A DNA stretch of 64,000 bases from Zerene cesonia (lineage: Eukaryota; Arthropoda; Insecta; Lepidoptera; Pieridae), in the NCBI RefSeq assembly GCF_012273895.1, contig NC_052106.1, forward strand, positions 1,426,001-1,490,000, given 5' to 3'. Position 1 is the stretch's first letter, and each line of letters starts with the position of its first letter. This document shows, one piece after another, positions 24,951-38,739 of this stretch. Under the pieces are notes generated by a model. That model made no database searches, was not told the DNA's origin, and worked only from the letters and a program-made list of their open reading frames with translations. The position numbers were made by a program, and so were the translations under genes.

Positions 24951-27900
24951 TATTTATATACATTTGTTAATCACAAAATCTCTAAGATTACTAAAAATTA
25001 TTAATGTTATATGACGTCAGTACCTTAGTAGATACTGCATATACAAAGTTCCAATTTCGTACTTATTTGCATTTAAAATAATACCTACCATGGATAATAA
25101 AATGTATTATGAATGAATAAATAACCGACGACACTAATATAGTTACTATTCAAACAAACAAAGATATTCTCCAGTTATTCATAATAATTGGGCCCATATT
25201 TCTATTGAGATAGCAACTATGTGACAAATGACGGTATAAACAAAAATTATCGCGCAATTACCCGCATTTGATTCACGTTCTGCTTTGTCATTGGATTCAC
25301 CTGTGATTTAATTGAGTTTTATGTTCAATATATCTACTTTTTTGTTTGTAATCAATGCTTATATACCACTTACCTATGTAGGAAATGAAATATTATGTGT
25401 CAATAACGAGAGTCAAATGTTTTTCGGTTTCAATCGTAAATTTACAGTGTGTTATTGTGGAATCTTTTATACGCAATGCCTTTTATTTTTATTTTAGTAA
25501 CCAGTAACCACGCCCACTGTAAAATGCATAAAACTTGAAGCTAAATATACATAAGAAAAATAAACTAAATTTCCTTACAAATTTTCATGTATAAAATATT
25601 ATATACTCTTCTAAAATATGGACGTTGAATATTTCGCTTTTCAAAATACACTTATTAGAGGGTAGATGTGAAAGGCATTGTTTTAATTATAATGAAGCTG
25701 AATTCTGCAGCCGCTACAACAATGCAGTGGCATAGATCTTATCTGGGTTATTTTGGCGGGAAAACAGTTGTGCTGTCAGATGTGCTGCGCGTTACGAGTG
25801 ACAGAGGTGTCTGTCACGCGAGTGACATTTGTGGCTCATATAACCCGGATAAATCAGAGTATATACGGGATATCTATGGGATAAATTCATAAGTTATATT
25901 TTATATCATAAAATGCCTGTTAAATGTTGAATTCGGGACATTTAGGATATAATAATGCCCTGTAATCTGTGGCTATAATGAGATGACCGACTCGACTAGG
26001 CTGCTGCTACAAAAATGCTGTTAATTCCGCTCTTTCTGTATAGCGGTCTTTAAAAGTTTTCTTTACCTACCACGGCGCTTTTAATAAATGTTTTTTTTTT
26101 TCAATCACATTGTTATATATGAAGTACCAAGATGTAATATCTACATCACACTTTATATAGCGCCATCTATCGAATTAATTTCGGACGAATTCAAATGCGT
26201 ATTACCTTACCTTACCATTAGAATGAGATGTTCTAAGTAAGTACAGTGATAAAAATTACCCTATATCTCCCTCAGCTTAAACCTCCAGGCTCCTGACTAT
26301 CTAAACTAAACTATCTCTAAATATAAAAATCACACCATTAAATACGCGTATACAATTTGCGACGTGACAGAAGAACAAACAAACACATTTTCGAATTTAT
26401 ATTGTAATTCAGTAAGGAAATTATGATAAACTACCGCAAATTGATATACAAATAGAATTAAAAACTACTAAATTTTTCTTGACTGACGGCAACAACTAAC
26501 ACACTACCAGTCATACGTAGACACGTGATACAATATATGTGCAGTAAAGTTCTAGAACAAGTTAGTTTGGAAGTAAATTAACGACTCGGTTGTCTCACAA
26601 CGTGTACGAGATAATTTGTGACTTTCAGAAAGTTCATGCAAGAAGCACGTTATATATAAGTGGGTACTTGAATTTTGACGGAATATTTCATCTGATGAAC
26701 AATCATCAGATGATCTTTAATTATTATCTTAACATGACGATAATAAACCTTATTTGTATTATATATAAGTATAGAATGGTATATCAAACGGCCTTATCAA
26801 TTATATTTATTTATAGATTACGTATATATGCGACAGTTTGGATGTTTTGATGCATGCATGCAATCTTACTAATTTAATGTTTTTGATACAATCTGGTATC
26901 GTTATAGCTTTAATCTGGGTGTTATCAAACCCATGAACTTTGTTTATAATGAAAAAGCTTTTAGAATAGTATGCAGTATGTAGGGTATGTTTAACTAATA
27001 ATTGTTGTTTGTTTGGCCAGTAGAAACAAACTTTGATAAATATAAACGGAAAATAACACAAACTACGCATCTCATATTATTATTTCAACTCCCATTTTTT
27101 ATACGAATGTACGCATCATACTCAAATACACTCAGGCAAAAAAGTGGATATTGCGATTCCATAAACATTCGCATGACACTCAAATGAAAAGGGTACAGTC
27201 GCGATGTAACACTCGATTGCAACGTTCACCGTTTCAACATTTTCGTACGACTGTACGATGCATTAAAGAGATTAAATGGAATACAATGGATTCACAGTTT
27301 AGTAGAAAAGTGTTTTTAAAAGCGATCTCGTTTTTGTTGCGAAGCTGAAATGAATTTAAAAATCAATGACACTGCAGCTATAATTCGTCCCTCTTTATAT
27401 CGGTAACAGGACATTATGGAATATTTATATACGATTTTGTTATACCATTTGGTTAATATCTTATAAATTTTAAGCCGCATAATCCTGTGGTTTTAGGTTA
27501 TTTTTTAAATCTATCTTCAACATCAATCTGTACTTCGTTTAACCATAGGATACTAATAATACGTATTACTTCTTCGACAAATTCATCTGTAGGGTATTAT
27601 ATGATAAAAATTACCATATCAAGAGTTCACTGCCAACTATCAATTGGTGTCACTTAGGTTTTTTATTCACGTACCAAACTGAACTTTCTTACAGGACTGT
27701 ACCAGTACATTAACTCGATTACTGTATGTAACTGTACACAAAGAAACTTTCCCTGGTTGTGGTAAAACTGTTATTGTCTGTGTCTGAAACTAGAGTAATA
27801 ACAATGTACGCTAATGATTCATAGTTTATTCATTTTGAGAATGTATGCGGGTATTTGTATATTTGTTTTCAGTTGTTTTGTGATCAGTAAATTCGAGTCA

Positions 27901-28043
27901 GTCGACATCTTGTATTCGAGCTGGAAACACGTCTCTATCTATGCCATTAGATACTAACTGAGATAATAACCATTGTTTTATTAAAAAATTAAATCGAAAT
28001 ATGACGCGTTTGTTGGCCATTTTTTCTTTATTTTTACCTATTA
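24951..28043. other. intergenic, nothing recognised
   Basis: About 3.1 kb. ORFs of 60-87 codons (for example 26590-26850 plus and 26807-27070 minus) have no recognisable product. No assigned repeat. Confidence 0.4.
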
Positions 28044-28246
28044 TCATATAAATGTAACATATAAATGCGAAAGTTTGTAAGGATGTCTGTATGTTTGTTG
28101 CTCTTTCACTAAAAATCTACTGAACCGATTACAATTAAATTTGGTACGTATACAGCTGGACAACTGAAATAACATATAGGCAATTTTCATCCCGTTGTTC
28201 CCACGGGATACGGATTAACGCGGGTGAAACCGCGGGGCGCAGCTAG
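28044..28246 (+). mobile_element. Lep1-type Helitron, 5' end worn
   Basis: The first 20 bases have diverged from TCCTACTAATATT. The body, the GCGGGTGAAACCGC hairpin and the GCAGCTAG end are intact. Confidence 0.83.
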
Positions 28247-30555
28247 TTTCTTTTAACGAGCAGAACGACGGCCAATAAAAATCTTTTGATTGCTTTAAAT
28301 TACCTTCTTATTTTCATCTTAATGAGCTTAAGTTAAGATGTTAGTACAAGGCGTGGGTTGATAAATACTAAATACTCCTTCTATATAAATATTTGTTAAA
28401 TTTCACTTCAATCAAAAAATAAACATTACTTCTTCATACGTTTCCGACTCATCTTCAATGCATGAAACAATATGACCAAATTTCTTTAAACAAACCGAAC
28501 TGTTAGGATCATAATATAAATATTCCAACATACATATCCGATTTTTCATTGTCGTTTCCTATCAAACAACATTCATATCTTATTTCATGGAAAATCCAAA
28601 AACAACTAAGTTAATCCACTTGAGTAAATAACATAAACCGATCAAATTTAAACTCTGCACCGAAACGATAAAGTATATTTTCATACGCTATTACGTTTCC
28701 TGGATATAAATGTATTGTATTTATTTACATAGTCTTCGAATTTGCTCTTATCGAGGAATATAAAGATTATTCAGGAATAGCATTGACTTGGGTATTTTCT
28801 GGAATTTTCCAGATTTTATGAAACAATAAATCTGAATTTGGAACGTCTTATCGTATTGTTAGAATTTACAATTTGTTTAACAGTTTGATAAATATATCAC
28901 ACATAAGAAAAATCAATAAGAGATACCAAAAGCTATTTCTCATGTTATAGTACGGATAAATTTCTTAATTTTGTATAAAAAGTTCTAGTACAAGCTTCGT
29001 TTTAACTGAGTTTAGTCTCCACTTTGTTTGTACAATCGGTCAGTCAGGAGTGTTGTCTACACAGAGATATTTTGAACAAAAAGTGGATTACAACAGCTGT
29101 ACCAACCAAGTAGGGCTCTAAGTACAGCCATTTGCAGATAATTATTTGTTGATATCAATGACCCTTAACGGCTATGGGCAGAGGCGGGTCTTGCACAGCT
29201 AGGGTGCGTGTTTATTGCAAACACAATTATACGAAGTATCTTTTTTAATCACAATGATAAATTGTTTGATAGTATTATTAAATAACGCATGGATGATACT
29301 TAAGAATCAAAGATATTTATAAAAGAGCGAAATATTATGTTATTATTTCTTCTTAGTTATTTGCTTATTTCATCTATAAAAATAGTATTTTCTTTTATAA
29401 AAGTTGTAGCTTATACCGAGCTAATAGGCACGGAGGTACTAACACCTAGATGCGTGAAATATCAGATATTTTCCGTAATATATGTCTCTATATTCATCAC
29501 ATTTAACAAAAAATTGTGAGCCGTCACGGGACGCCTGGCAGATGTGAAACACTGACATTTTGTAAAAGTAATACGCAGAAAAGAACAGACTGATAGGAAC
29601 TAAATATGTCATAATGATAAAATAAAATTTTACACCGTACACACTACTGCATATAGACTATATATATACCATCGTATAGCCAGAAATCGGTTTTACGTGC
29701 GGCTATAGATGTTTCACATCAATAACATGAATGGTGCCTAGATACATATTTATTACATCAACACAGACAATACAGAAGTTTCTAAAGAAAAAAGCCACAC
29801 AGAATCGTCTCATATTACATACAACCCATTCAAACAGGCCAAGTTGCTCAAACATTTACAAATAAACAAGCGCCCTTTCACATGAAAGGCTAACCGTAGA
29901 AAAAGTTCCCCCTTTCCTTTAATTACGTAACGAACGTTAGCATTCCATAGATATTGGAAATGTAAGGGGACGTTTACAAATACATTTTTCTTTCCCTTTA
30001 TTTCATTTTTTACTATGCAGTAGTATAATCTGCTTACGGAGCATTATTATTCTAGAATGTTAATGAATATAAGGTTGTAAAGCATACTGATATTATAAAT
30101 GAGACGGTTTGTTTGTCTACCATTCTTTTATTGTCAAAAGAGCTCTATAAAAATATAATATGTACATTTTAGCATATGAATGTGTTTCACGTAACATTTT
30201 CCTTAAGTTGATTATAAATGAGTTGTTATTTCATTTGTTAAATATATAATTAATTCATTGCAATTCAATCGGACCAATTTTGGTCATGTATGTGGCATAA
30301 ATATAGTTCGAGTGGCATATTATTTGCCAACACGTGGTCAGGATAAAATGGTCATGAGTCGCATTGGGGAGCTCCTAGATTGTAAATTGATGACGCTAGA
30401 AAAAAGACTCCGCCAACGCTGTGCAGATGTCCAGTAGGATAAGCAAGAAAATTAAAATTTATTTATTTATTTAACTCTTTAACAAGATTGTACATGGAAG
30501 GAAACTTAAAAATAATGATAATAATGATTATTATATTATAATAAAGTGTAAGATT
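28247..30555. other. intergenic; one promoter-like spot
   Basis: Mostly AT-rich and unassigned. TATAAAA at 28974-28980 is followed by TCAGTC-like initiator sequences near 29040, but no coding start or exon follows, so no gene is called. Confidence 0.35.
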
Positions 30556-30605
30556 CGTTTGGCGGCCTTATCACTTAGAAGTGATCTCTTCCAGGCAACC
30601 ACGGT
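30556..30605 (-). mobile_element. probable LINE 3' tail fragment
   Basis: GGCGGCCTTATCACTTAGAA and CCAGGCAACCA are the reverse of the block at 16180-16262. Confidence 0.5.
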
Positions 30606-30937
30606 AAAAGGTAATTTTTCAGTTTTCCACAAGGTAACATAATACTTTTCGATTATAATTCATTTAAGGATTATGAAGTAGAAATTATAAAACATGCGTT
30701 AAGCCCTGTGTGACCGCACCATTGTAAACGTTACATAGCGTGTTGGACACCAAAGGGGATGTTTTTTCCAATATGGCAAATTTTAAACAGCTGTTAACAA
30801 ATACTGCTGGTTCATGCTAATTTCATAACGAATAAATATTAATTTTATATCAACGGAATTAATCCGCTCCCTGTTAAAATATCTGCTATTAATAGAATGT
30901 TAAAGGGTGGATATAAAACTGTGTATTTTATATTACA

Positions 30938-31112
30938 CTAGCTCACCCGGCATACGTTGTTCTGCCTTAATCTTATCGTTTAGGGGTATGAAAATTAGAT
31001 GTTGGCCTATCCTCAGACCTACCCGATATGTACACAAAATTTCCTGAGAATCGGTCTAGCTGTTTTGAAGCAGTATGGTAACTAACATTGTGACACGGGA
31101 ATTTTATATAAT
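30938..31112 (-). mobile_element. Helitron-like element, third family
   Basis: Reverse copy: CTAGCTCACCCGGCA at one end and 'ttgtgacacgggaattttat' at the other, matching the element at 17209-17387. Confidence 0.65.
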
Positions 31113-32433
31113 ATAAACATATATTTAATATAAGTACCAAAAAGCAGAATATATTGTACATCCCATCTCTTTCTATAGTTTCTGTAAATATTGTGATTGT
31201 AAATGATTACAGGTGTATTCTATTTTACTTTAAAGACTTTAACGGATCAGCAATTAAATTTTTTTTTAGTCTGTATAATATTCGAAACAAGTGAATAATT
31301 CATATTTAAATCCGCTAAGAAATATATAAATTCTAAATTCCGAATTCAAAATTCGCCAACGCTAAAAAATCATCACGTCAACTTCATTAAAAGACTTCAT
31401 ACCTACGCTTCATCTTTTCCCATTAGTAGAAAAAATCCATTGTTATTCCAGTAGACTAACGATCATCGATGTTTAGGTACCTTTGAGTTCTGAACATGGT
31501 ATTCAGTGAATAATTAACCTTATTTTTATTCAAGCACTTTTAAAGATATGTAAAAACCACATAGATAATAAATTAAAAAAATAAACCGTCCGCTTTCAGA
31601 AGTTGCCGGCTATATTATAATTGAATGTGAAAAATAAATATGTTTAAATTAATATATAATTATGTTACAATGGAACTCCAGTTGGTATCGGCGGTCACGG
31701 CAATCCGGTTTCGATCTCAGACGATAAGACATGCAAAACCGTTTATAGGATATATGGATTTGTCTATATTCGAATAGTAATGCCTAGATTTCTAGACAAT
31801 ATCCTTCTCGGAATATAGATAGGGAATATCTACGTCCGAGAGATAAAGAGCTCTTTAGAAGTGGAGTTCATTAAACTCAAATTGAACGTTGTTACTTATT
31901 CGCTTCCATTTTCCTTTCTACATAGTTCAGTTTTAATGCGGTATTATATTTTTCAATGAAGCCTTGCAAACATTAAAATGAAATAAACCTAATGCTTAAT
32001 ATCCTAAAATTTATTCTAGAGAAAATCTCTAATTATGAGGAAAATAGTTTTTAAGCCTTTTTATTAAATAACATTAAAACATCGGTTTATACACGGTACA
32101 TGTACCAAAACACATTTTTCATAATATTTGTCTGTCCGTCCCGCCTTATCTCTGGAGAAAAAATCATGGAACTTTTTATGATCAAACTCAAGTTTTAAAA
32201 CTACCACCAGTTTATAACGCAACTGAGAAAGAGCATAGAAAATTGCTTAATAATGCTTTAATTCACGATGTCCGCAAAGTATTTTTAATTAATCGGAATG
32301 TTAATGAAGTGGCTGTCTAATCACTGAACTTTAACATTCCATTTGATCATTTATTGTCACTATTTTAGGAACGAGTTTAAAAAATATGATAATCTTAGTA
32401 CAGAAAATATATTTCAATTAGAAAAGTATGTCA
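31113..32433. other. intergenic, nothing recognised
   Basis: AT-rich, no supported feature. Confidence 0.4.
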
Positions 32434-32687
32434 TCCTACTAATATTATAAATGCGAAAGTTTGTTAGGATCTGTGTGTGTTTGTTGCTCTTTCACGCAAA
32501 AACTACAGAACCGATTGCAATAAAATTTGGTACATAGACAGCTGGACAGCTGGAATAACATATAGGCAGCTTTTTATCCCGATATTCTTACGGGATACGA
32601 ACTTACGCGGGTGAAACCGCGGGGCGCAGCTAGTCGGGCACTATTCTGCCCTATTGCCTACTGCCTGCCGTTTGCCGGGTCAGCTAG
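32434..32687 (+). mobile_element. Lep1-type Helitron followed by a second Helitron tail
   Basis: A full 200-bp element ends with GCAGCTAG at 32633. Immediately after it, 54 bases carry the GTTTGCCGGGTCAGCTAG tail of the third family, ending at 32687. The result is one 5' end with two consecutive 3' ends of different families. Confidence 0.75.
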
Positions 32688-33699
32688 TTATATATAACAA
32701 GACGCTCGTACCGGCTTCGCCCGGATATCCAGATTCCTGTTTTATCCTATCATCCAAGTCAGCTCATACCCTGCCTGTACACCAAATTTCATCAAAATAC
32801 GTGAACCAATGATTTCTAATTAAATAATTCACGTGGGACTAACGAGAGGCATCAGTTTTCAAATAAAAAAGAATCGTCAAAATCGGTACATCCGTTCTAG
32901 CCGTAAAAAAGTTAAAGTAAAAACTCGTAAATTCTGAGGTAAGCCAATATAATACAACTGATAATAACCTCATCCTTTTTAAAATTAAATAATTATAATT
33001 ATAAATCTGTAGGGAATAGAAAGTGTGGGTAACAATATGTATTTAAACAAAAACATCATTTATCTTCTCACAAAATACAACCAAAACAAAAAAATCCTTG
33101 GAGCCGTATTTTGTCACGATAAACTACATATTACGTAATCGAGAAAGTGAGTAAATGTTAATTTAATTACTTAATGTGCCGATTACATCACTCGCCACGC
33201 TGTGGGAAAAACTGTGATATGTTCTGAATATCTGAATATATTACAACGAATACTCCATAGTTTTAGTATGAAAGTCCAGTTCTTTTTTCGACGTTCTTAA
33301 AAACGAAGGCGATTCTACATTCGATTGTTTTTTTTTAATTTTAGTTTCGTGTATGATTTGATACAAAATTATTTGCATTTGGTCCCATTTTAGAATCATC
33401 AGTGGTACCTCCATGGACCATTTTTAGTAGGAAAGAAACTTACGAGTAAGCGTACCGTGATGTGGTCGAAATATTGCCTTCTCGCTCTTACCTATCTTTC
33501 GTCTCCGTTCCACTGCACGCACGTAGTAGAGCATACATTCTACAAATCTGCATGGTCATACCATGCGATTAATTATTTAACGACGCAATACGTGGAGGGT
33601 ACATGTCAATAAATACAAGAACACAACTCAATGTTAATGAAAATGTGATTATAAATTAGATACATCGAAAGGACATAACGAATTTAACGATATATCATA
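32688..33699. other. intergenic with unassigned repeat
   Basis: 32690-32920 looks repeat-derived ('accggcttcgcccggat', 'aaatttcatcaaaatacgtg', 'agaatcgtcaaaatcggtac'), a TE-type phrase set without coding potential. Near 33288 lies the 'tcgacgttcttaaaaacgaa' repeat. Nothing else was seen. Confidence 0.4.
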
Positions 33700-33888
33700 C
33701 TAGCCGCGTCCCGCAGTTTCACCTGCGTAAGTCCGTATCCCGTAGGGACATCGGGATGAAAAGTTATTCCAATTGTCCAGCTGTCTAGGTACCAAATTTC
33801 ATTGCAATCGGTTCAGTAGTTTTTGCGTGAAAGAGCAACAAACACACACAAATCCTTACAAACTTTCGCATTTATAATATTAGTGGGA
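33700..33888 (-). mobile_element. Lep1-type Helitron
   Basis: CTAG at 33700, hairpin region with two mutations, and AGTGGGA at the far end. It is followed by extra 'tatagtaggatagga' units to about 33904. Confidence 0.83.
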
Positions 33889-34783
33889 TATATAGTAGGA
33901 TAGGATTAATAATTTTTCTACAAAAATCGTTACCGACATCGCTGAGAAGGAGGTACCACTCTAATTTTCAAAATGGCACCAAATAACAATTCCCTATCAA
34001 AAACAAAAGCTAAAAAATACTTGATTTGAGAACCTCCTTTATTCTTGAGACGTCGGTTGAAAACAAAACCACCCCGAAATTTAAGGACAAATAATCCACA
34101 CTTAAATATACGACACTGCTTTTCCTACTACCAATTCCTCATAAGAAATCGCCTTTAAAAATTACATCTATTACACCGAACTGCAACGTGGGCGGGAATT
34201 AAATCATTTGTCAGCCTTCGACTTCCACACGCTGCCCACACTTATACCCACGTACCCTTTGAGCAGTGCTTTATAACCATTTTACCACTTTTATTTGCCA
34301 TCAGAGAGGTGTAATAAATCTTCTTTTCAAGGTTATTTTAAAATCAAGGCTCACTGGCGCACGGCTTTTGTAAGAAAGGAAGAAAATGAAGCTCATTTTA
34401 AAGATAAGGCGAACAGATTTTTGTATGATGTTTAAAAACGCCTTACTTTTCTTCACTCGCGTACTGGTTGGATATAAAACACAATATCTTTTGAAAAACA
34501 CTGAGATATTAATCATTTTCCTGCATCAATATCGTAGTTATCTCTATAAACCACTAGCTTTTAAGGTTACAAACAGCTGTCGTGGAGGATTCATTGCAAA
34601 CGCAAGCACCTTGTCGCCCCACTGTCTCGGGTACCCGTTACACCGACGCGTAACTTATGAGAAATAACTTGTATTAGCGGTAGATATGTAAGAATTATAT
34701 GACATGTTTAAATTTATAGCTCGTGTCATTGAGATCGAAGTTATCGCTGTACGTGATTGGAATGGGTGAATAAAATATAATAA
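33889..34783. other. intergenic, nothing recognised
   Basis: A 93-codon ATG ORF on plus (34386-34667) and a 71-codon minus ORF overlap; neither is recognisable. No repeat assigned beyond the short units at 33889-33904. Confidence 0.35.
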
Positions 34784-35000
34784 ACTAGCTTATGCCCGCG
34801 GCTTCGCACGCATTTATTCGAGTAGTTTAATAGATGTTATTATATATATAAACCTTTCTCTTGAATATCTATTAAAAAAACCATCAAAATACGTTGCGTA
34901 GTTTTAAAGATTTATGCATACACATAGGGCAGTAGTTCCTGAGATTAGCGCGTTCAAACAAACAAACTCTTCAGCTTTATAATTATTAAGTATAGATGAA
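34784..35000 (-). repeat. dispersed repeat, reverse copy
   Basis: 'actagcttatgcccgcggct', 'tcgcacgcatttattcgagt', 'atacgttgcgtagtttta' and a 'caaactcttcagctttataa' end. Parts recur at 21531, 47645 and 49651. Confidence 0.6.
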
Positions 35001-36342
35001 CACGAACAAATAGATTATATCCTAAAAAACATAACAAAAATCATTCCTTCGCAAAAAGTCACCTCGTCCCGGAGAGAGACCACTAACAACAATTTCCAAT
35101 CAAACACAAAATAACCCCAGATATATCAAGTCACAAAGATATTGAGAACCTTCATCGTTTTAGGAGCGTTGGTTAAATATGTTTTTTGTTTACTTGGCCA
35201 AGGTACGATACGTTTCAAATAAGTTGACCACCGTCGAATGATTTAGTTTGATTAAATAATATTTCATTCGTATTTCGTTCACACACAAACATAATTAACT
35301 TTATAGACCACAAGTGTCGTGACGTCATCATTATATAAACTATAAAATATAAAAATCATTTATTGAACAAATTATATATCACATAAAACATGGACCCCAG
35401 ACTACCAATAAAGCTTCCGCTGTGTTTCAGGTGTCTGTGTCTTCCCGATATAGTACATAAAAGTTCAATTTAAGACGCAATAAAATATAATTAAATACTA
35501 CATACATATAAAATTTAAATCCTATAATTTAATATAAATTTATCATATTTAACGATTAACAATTTAAATGAGTTACCTGCAGTCAACACTCTACAAAGAA
35601 TCATGCATTTCTAATAAAAGCATTTATTCCACACTATAGTATTTATACACGAATGCTTAATTCTAGTGTAAATATATGCCATTTACTTCAAAAACAGCCA
35701 CAAAGCCGGCTCGCTGTGCAAACTCGTCGAAAAATACTATGGAAAATATATAAAACTGAATTTTCCTCTCTTAGACTGAAACTAATTTTGTAGACACAGT
35801 TCAACGTACGTGGCTATAAATAACTTTAATATTATGATATACTGCGTTTACGTAGCTCTCATACGCTCGATTACTATAAAGTAGTAAGTTATTTAGAAAT
35901 TTCTAGTTCATTTTACACGAATTTACATTTAGAAATATATAACAATTATGCATACGCGACAATATTTAAAAACTGCTGTATTGTAAATTACATTATAAGG
36001 GGTTCAGTTACTTGACGCTTAACGAAACATCCATACAAACGCTTTTTCGAATATCTTAGTTTGTTTATTGAAACATTTCATATTTTTTGATGTATATTTG
36101 CTTCCAATATTGTATAAGATTATAGACTTCTTTTTCACATATCGATAACACTTGCTTGACCCTATTATTAAGGAGCGATTGTTATAATTTTTAGGTTAAC
36201 AAGCACAATATGTTATTTAGTTTTTATACTTACATACTTTTTATTATGACGTAAACGACGTATACGAGTGTATATACTTAGTCTGGCCATAAATACTGTT
36301 ACACTTAATTATAAAAAAATATTACATTTGAATTTCGAATCT
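35001..36342. other. repeat-poor AT-rich block up to assembly gap
   Basis: No interspersed repeat was recognised from about 35,330 to the gap. This is unusual here and would fit an untranslated region of a gene partly lost in the gap, but no coding exon can be supported. Confidence 0.3.
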
Positions 36343-37342
36343 NNNNNNNNNNNNNNNNNNNNNNNNNNNNNNNNNNNNNNNNNNNNNNNNNNNNNNNNNN
36401 NNNNNNNNNNNNNNNNNNNNNNNNNNNNNNNNNNNNNNNNNNNNNNNNNNNNNNNNNNNNNNNNNNNNNNNNNNNNNNNNNNNNNNNNNNNNNNNNNNNN
36501 NNNNNNNNNNNNNNNNNNNNNNNNNNNNNNNNNNNNNNNNNNNNNNNNNNNNNNNNNNNNNNNNNNNNNNNNNNNNNNNNNNNNNNNNNNNNNNNNNNNN
36601 NNNNNNNNNNNNNNNNNNNNNNNNNNNNNNNNNNNNNNNNNNNNNNNNNNNNNNNNNNNNNNNNNNNNNNNNNNNNNNNNNNNNNNNNNNNNNNNNNNNN
36701 NNNNNNNNNNNNNNNNNNNNNNNNNNNNNNNNNNNNNNNNNNNNNNNNNNNNNNNNNNNNNNNNNNNNNNNNNNNNNNNNNNNNNNNNNNNNNNNNNNNN
36801 NNNNNNNNNNNNNNNNNNNNNNNNNNNNNNNNNNNNNNNNNNNNNNNNNNNNNNNNNNNNNNNNNNNNNNNNNNNNNNNNNNNNNNNNNNNNNNNNNNNN
36901 NNNNNNNNNNNNNNNNNNNNNNNNNNNNNNNNNNNNNNNNNNNNNNNNNNNNNNNNNNNNNNNNNNNNNNNNNNNNNNNNNNNNNNNNNNNNNNNNNNNN
37001 NNNNNNNNNNNNNNNNNNNNNNNNNNNNNNNNNNNNNNNNNNNNNNNNNNNNNNNNNNNNNNNNNNNNNNNNNNNNNNNNNNNNNNNNNNNNNNNNNNNN
37101 NNNNNNNNNNNNNNNNNNNNNNNNNNNNNNNNNNNNNNNNNNNNNNNNNNNNNNNNNNNNNNNNNNNNNNNNNNNNNNNNNNNNNNNNNNNNNNNNNNNN
37201 NNNNNNNNNNNNNNNNNNNNNNNNNNNNNNNNNNNNNNNNNNNNNNNNNNNNNNNNNNNNNNNNNNNNNNNNNNNNNNNNNNNNNNNNNNNNNNNNNNNN
37301 NNNNNNNNNNNNNNNNNNNNNNNNNNNNNNNNNNNNNNNNNN
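36343..37342. other. assembly gap (1000 N)
   Basis: Exactly 1000 undetermined bases. A round number suggests a placeholder of unknown true length. Confidence 0.99.
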
Positions 37343-37720
37343 AGTAATAAATGTTATTTGCAGTTAACAATTTTCTTTTTTCTTTATTACAATATTTATG
37401 GCAAGACTAGGTATAAGCGTTAAGATTAAAATTTCAGTCATTTTAAAGTCGTCAATGTCTTTTTCGTTTTTTAGTCGTCATTGTCATTATAGTGCGATAA
37501 TCATGATGTAATTAAATGTTATATTTATTTATTGTTATTTTAGACTGTATATTAATATACAAATATTATTGTATTGTATATAAAGTCAACACATACTTAA
37601 TATAATTCTATTGATGTCAATAAAGTTAATTTAAAACTGTTTTACAATAAAAACTGTCATAGAAAGTCAATAGAAAGCATATTTTTTCGGCAGTAGAAAT
37701 ATTCAGAGATAATGCATTTC
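37343..37720. other. intergenic, nothing recognised
   Basis: Very AT-rich sequence between the gap and the 5S-like repeat. No feature. Confidence 0.4.
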
Positions 37721-37795
37721 TGTTGCCGCTAAAGAAATCGAGGTTAAGCAACGGTTGGCACCGTCATAAATTGGATGGGTGACAAACTTTTTTTG
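37721..37795 (+). mobile_element. 5S rRNA-derived SINE fragment
   Basis: GTTAAGCAACGG (37743-37754) and TGGATGGGTGAC (37772-37783) match the A-box and C-box regions of animal 5S rRNA in the right order and near-normal spacing, and a T run follows. The 5' part of 5S and its 3' stem are not recognisable, so this is a SINE3-type derivative and not a 5S gene. Confidence 0.7.
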
Positions 37796-38739
37796 TAATT
37801 GCTCTTTAGCTTATTTGTACGTCGTGTGACAAGTGCGACTCGCACTTGACCGATTTTTTTCACACCAAAAGAACACACAAGTTAATCAGCTCGTAAATGA
37901 GAAATGAGCCACATTTGTTCCCGATAGCCGGGATCATATAGAATATGATGTGAGTTATAACTTATTTATACGAAAATGTATTAGAAAAGTTTATCTCGCG
38001 TGTTGTTTTTATGGTCTTTGTTTTACAATTTGTATGGGCATCGTTTCTATAATTTTCCCATATCTGAGCGTGTTACTTAACAGTAGCTAACATTTATTTT
38101 TAAACGTATTTAAATAACCTGAAAATAATTTCGAAGCATATGTTTGGCTAAATTATATTAACATTATTTTTCCTTGAGCAAGACATCCCGAACCACATCG
38201 AATCAAATATTGTATGATATGTCAATATTAGTCTAAATGCAGCTCGCGTATTTCCGCACACATTCCAAGAATATTTACAAAATCACGTATGCGCAGGCGC
38301 CTCTACCACACACTCTAGGTGAGCGCCCCATACCTGGGCCCCCACCAGGGGCAAAGCTGTGGCTTACAGCTAATGCCTAACATAACATCCTCATTAGATA
38401 GTTGTGTCATTTTTAAATCACTAGAAGTCGTTATTTTTAGCAAACAACTCGCGTTCAAAGTACATGAGATAAGAATTACATGCATAATTGGTACTTGGTA
38501 CACAATTGCGAGGAAGTATGATAATAATTATTATTTTATTAATTGGTGTACTATGTTGGTTATGTTATAGCTATTGTCTTTGGAATATGATAAGATGTAA
38601 CGCTCTCACGTTTTGATGAAATACTACGTAGCAATTAAACCGCGTTACAGCGTCTTCTCTTTAGTTTTTAACACGCTTTTATTAGCTTCACTTGTATGTT
38701 TGTATGTATGTAACTCACACCCGTTTTTCTCCCACTTCC
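37796..38739. other. small contig piece between two gaps
   Basis: Contains a GTGCGACTCGCAC palindrome at about 37829-37841 and a GC-rich patch (38287-38370) with TATGCGCAGGCGCC and a donor-like CTAGGTGAGC. No gene is called. Confidence 0.35.

Noticed and set aside
28974..29110. TATAAAA followed by TCAGTC-type initiator as a gene promoter.
   Set aside because: No open reading frame or plausible first exon follows; TATA-like strings are frequent in this composition.
35359..35647. A tiny minus-strand gene model: TATAAATA at 35640-35647, ATG at 35604, donor at 35576, a second exon ending in a stop and an AATAAA near 35359.
   Set aside because: The product would be only about 22 residues, the acceptor has no pyrimidine tract, and such combinations arise by chance in AT-rich DNA.
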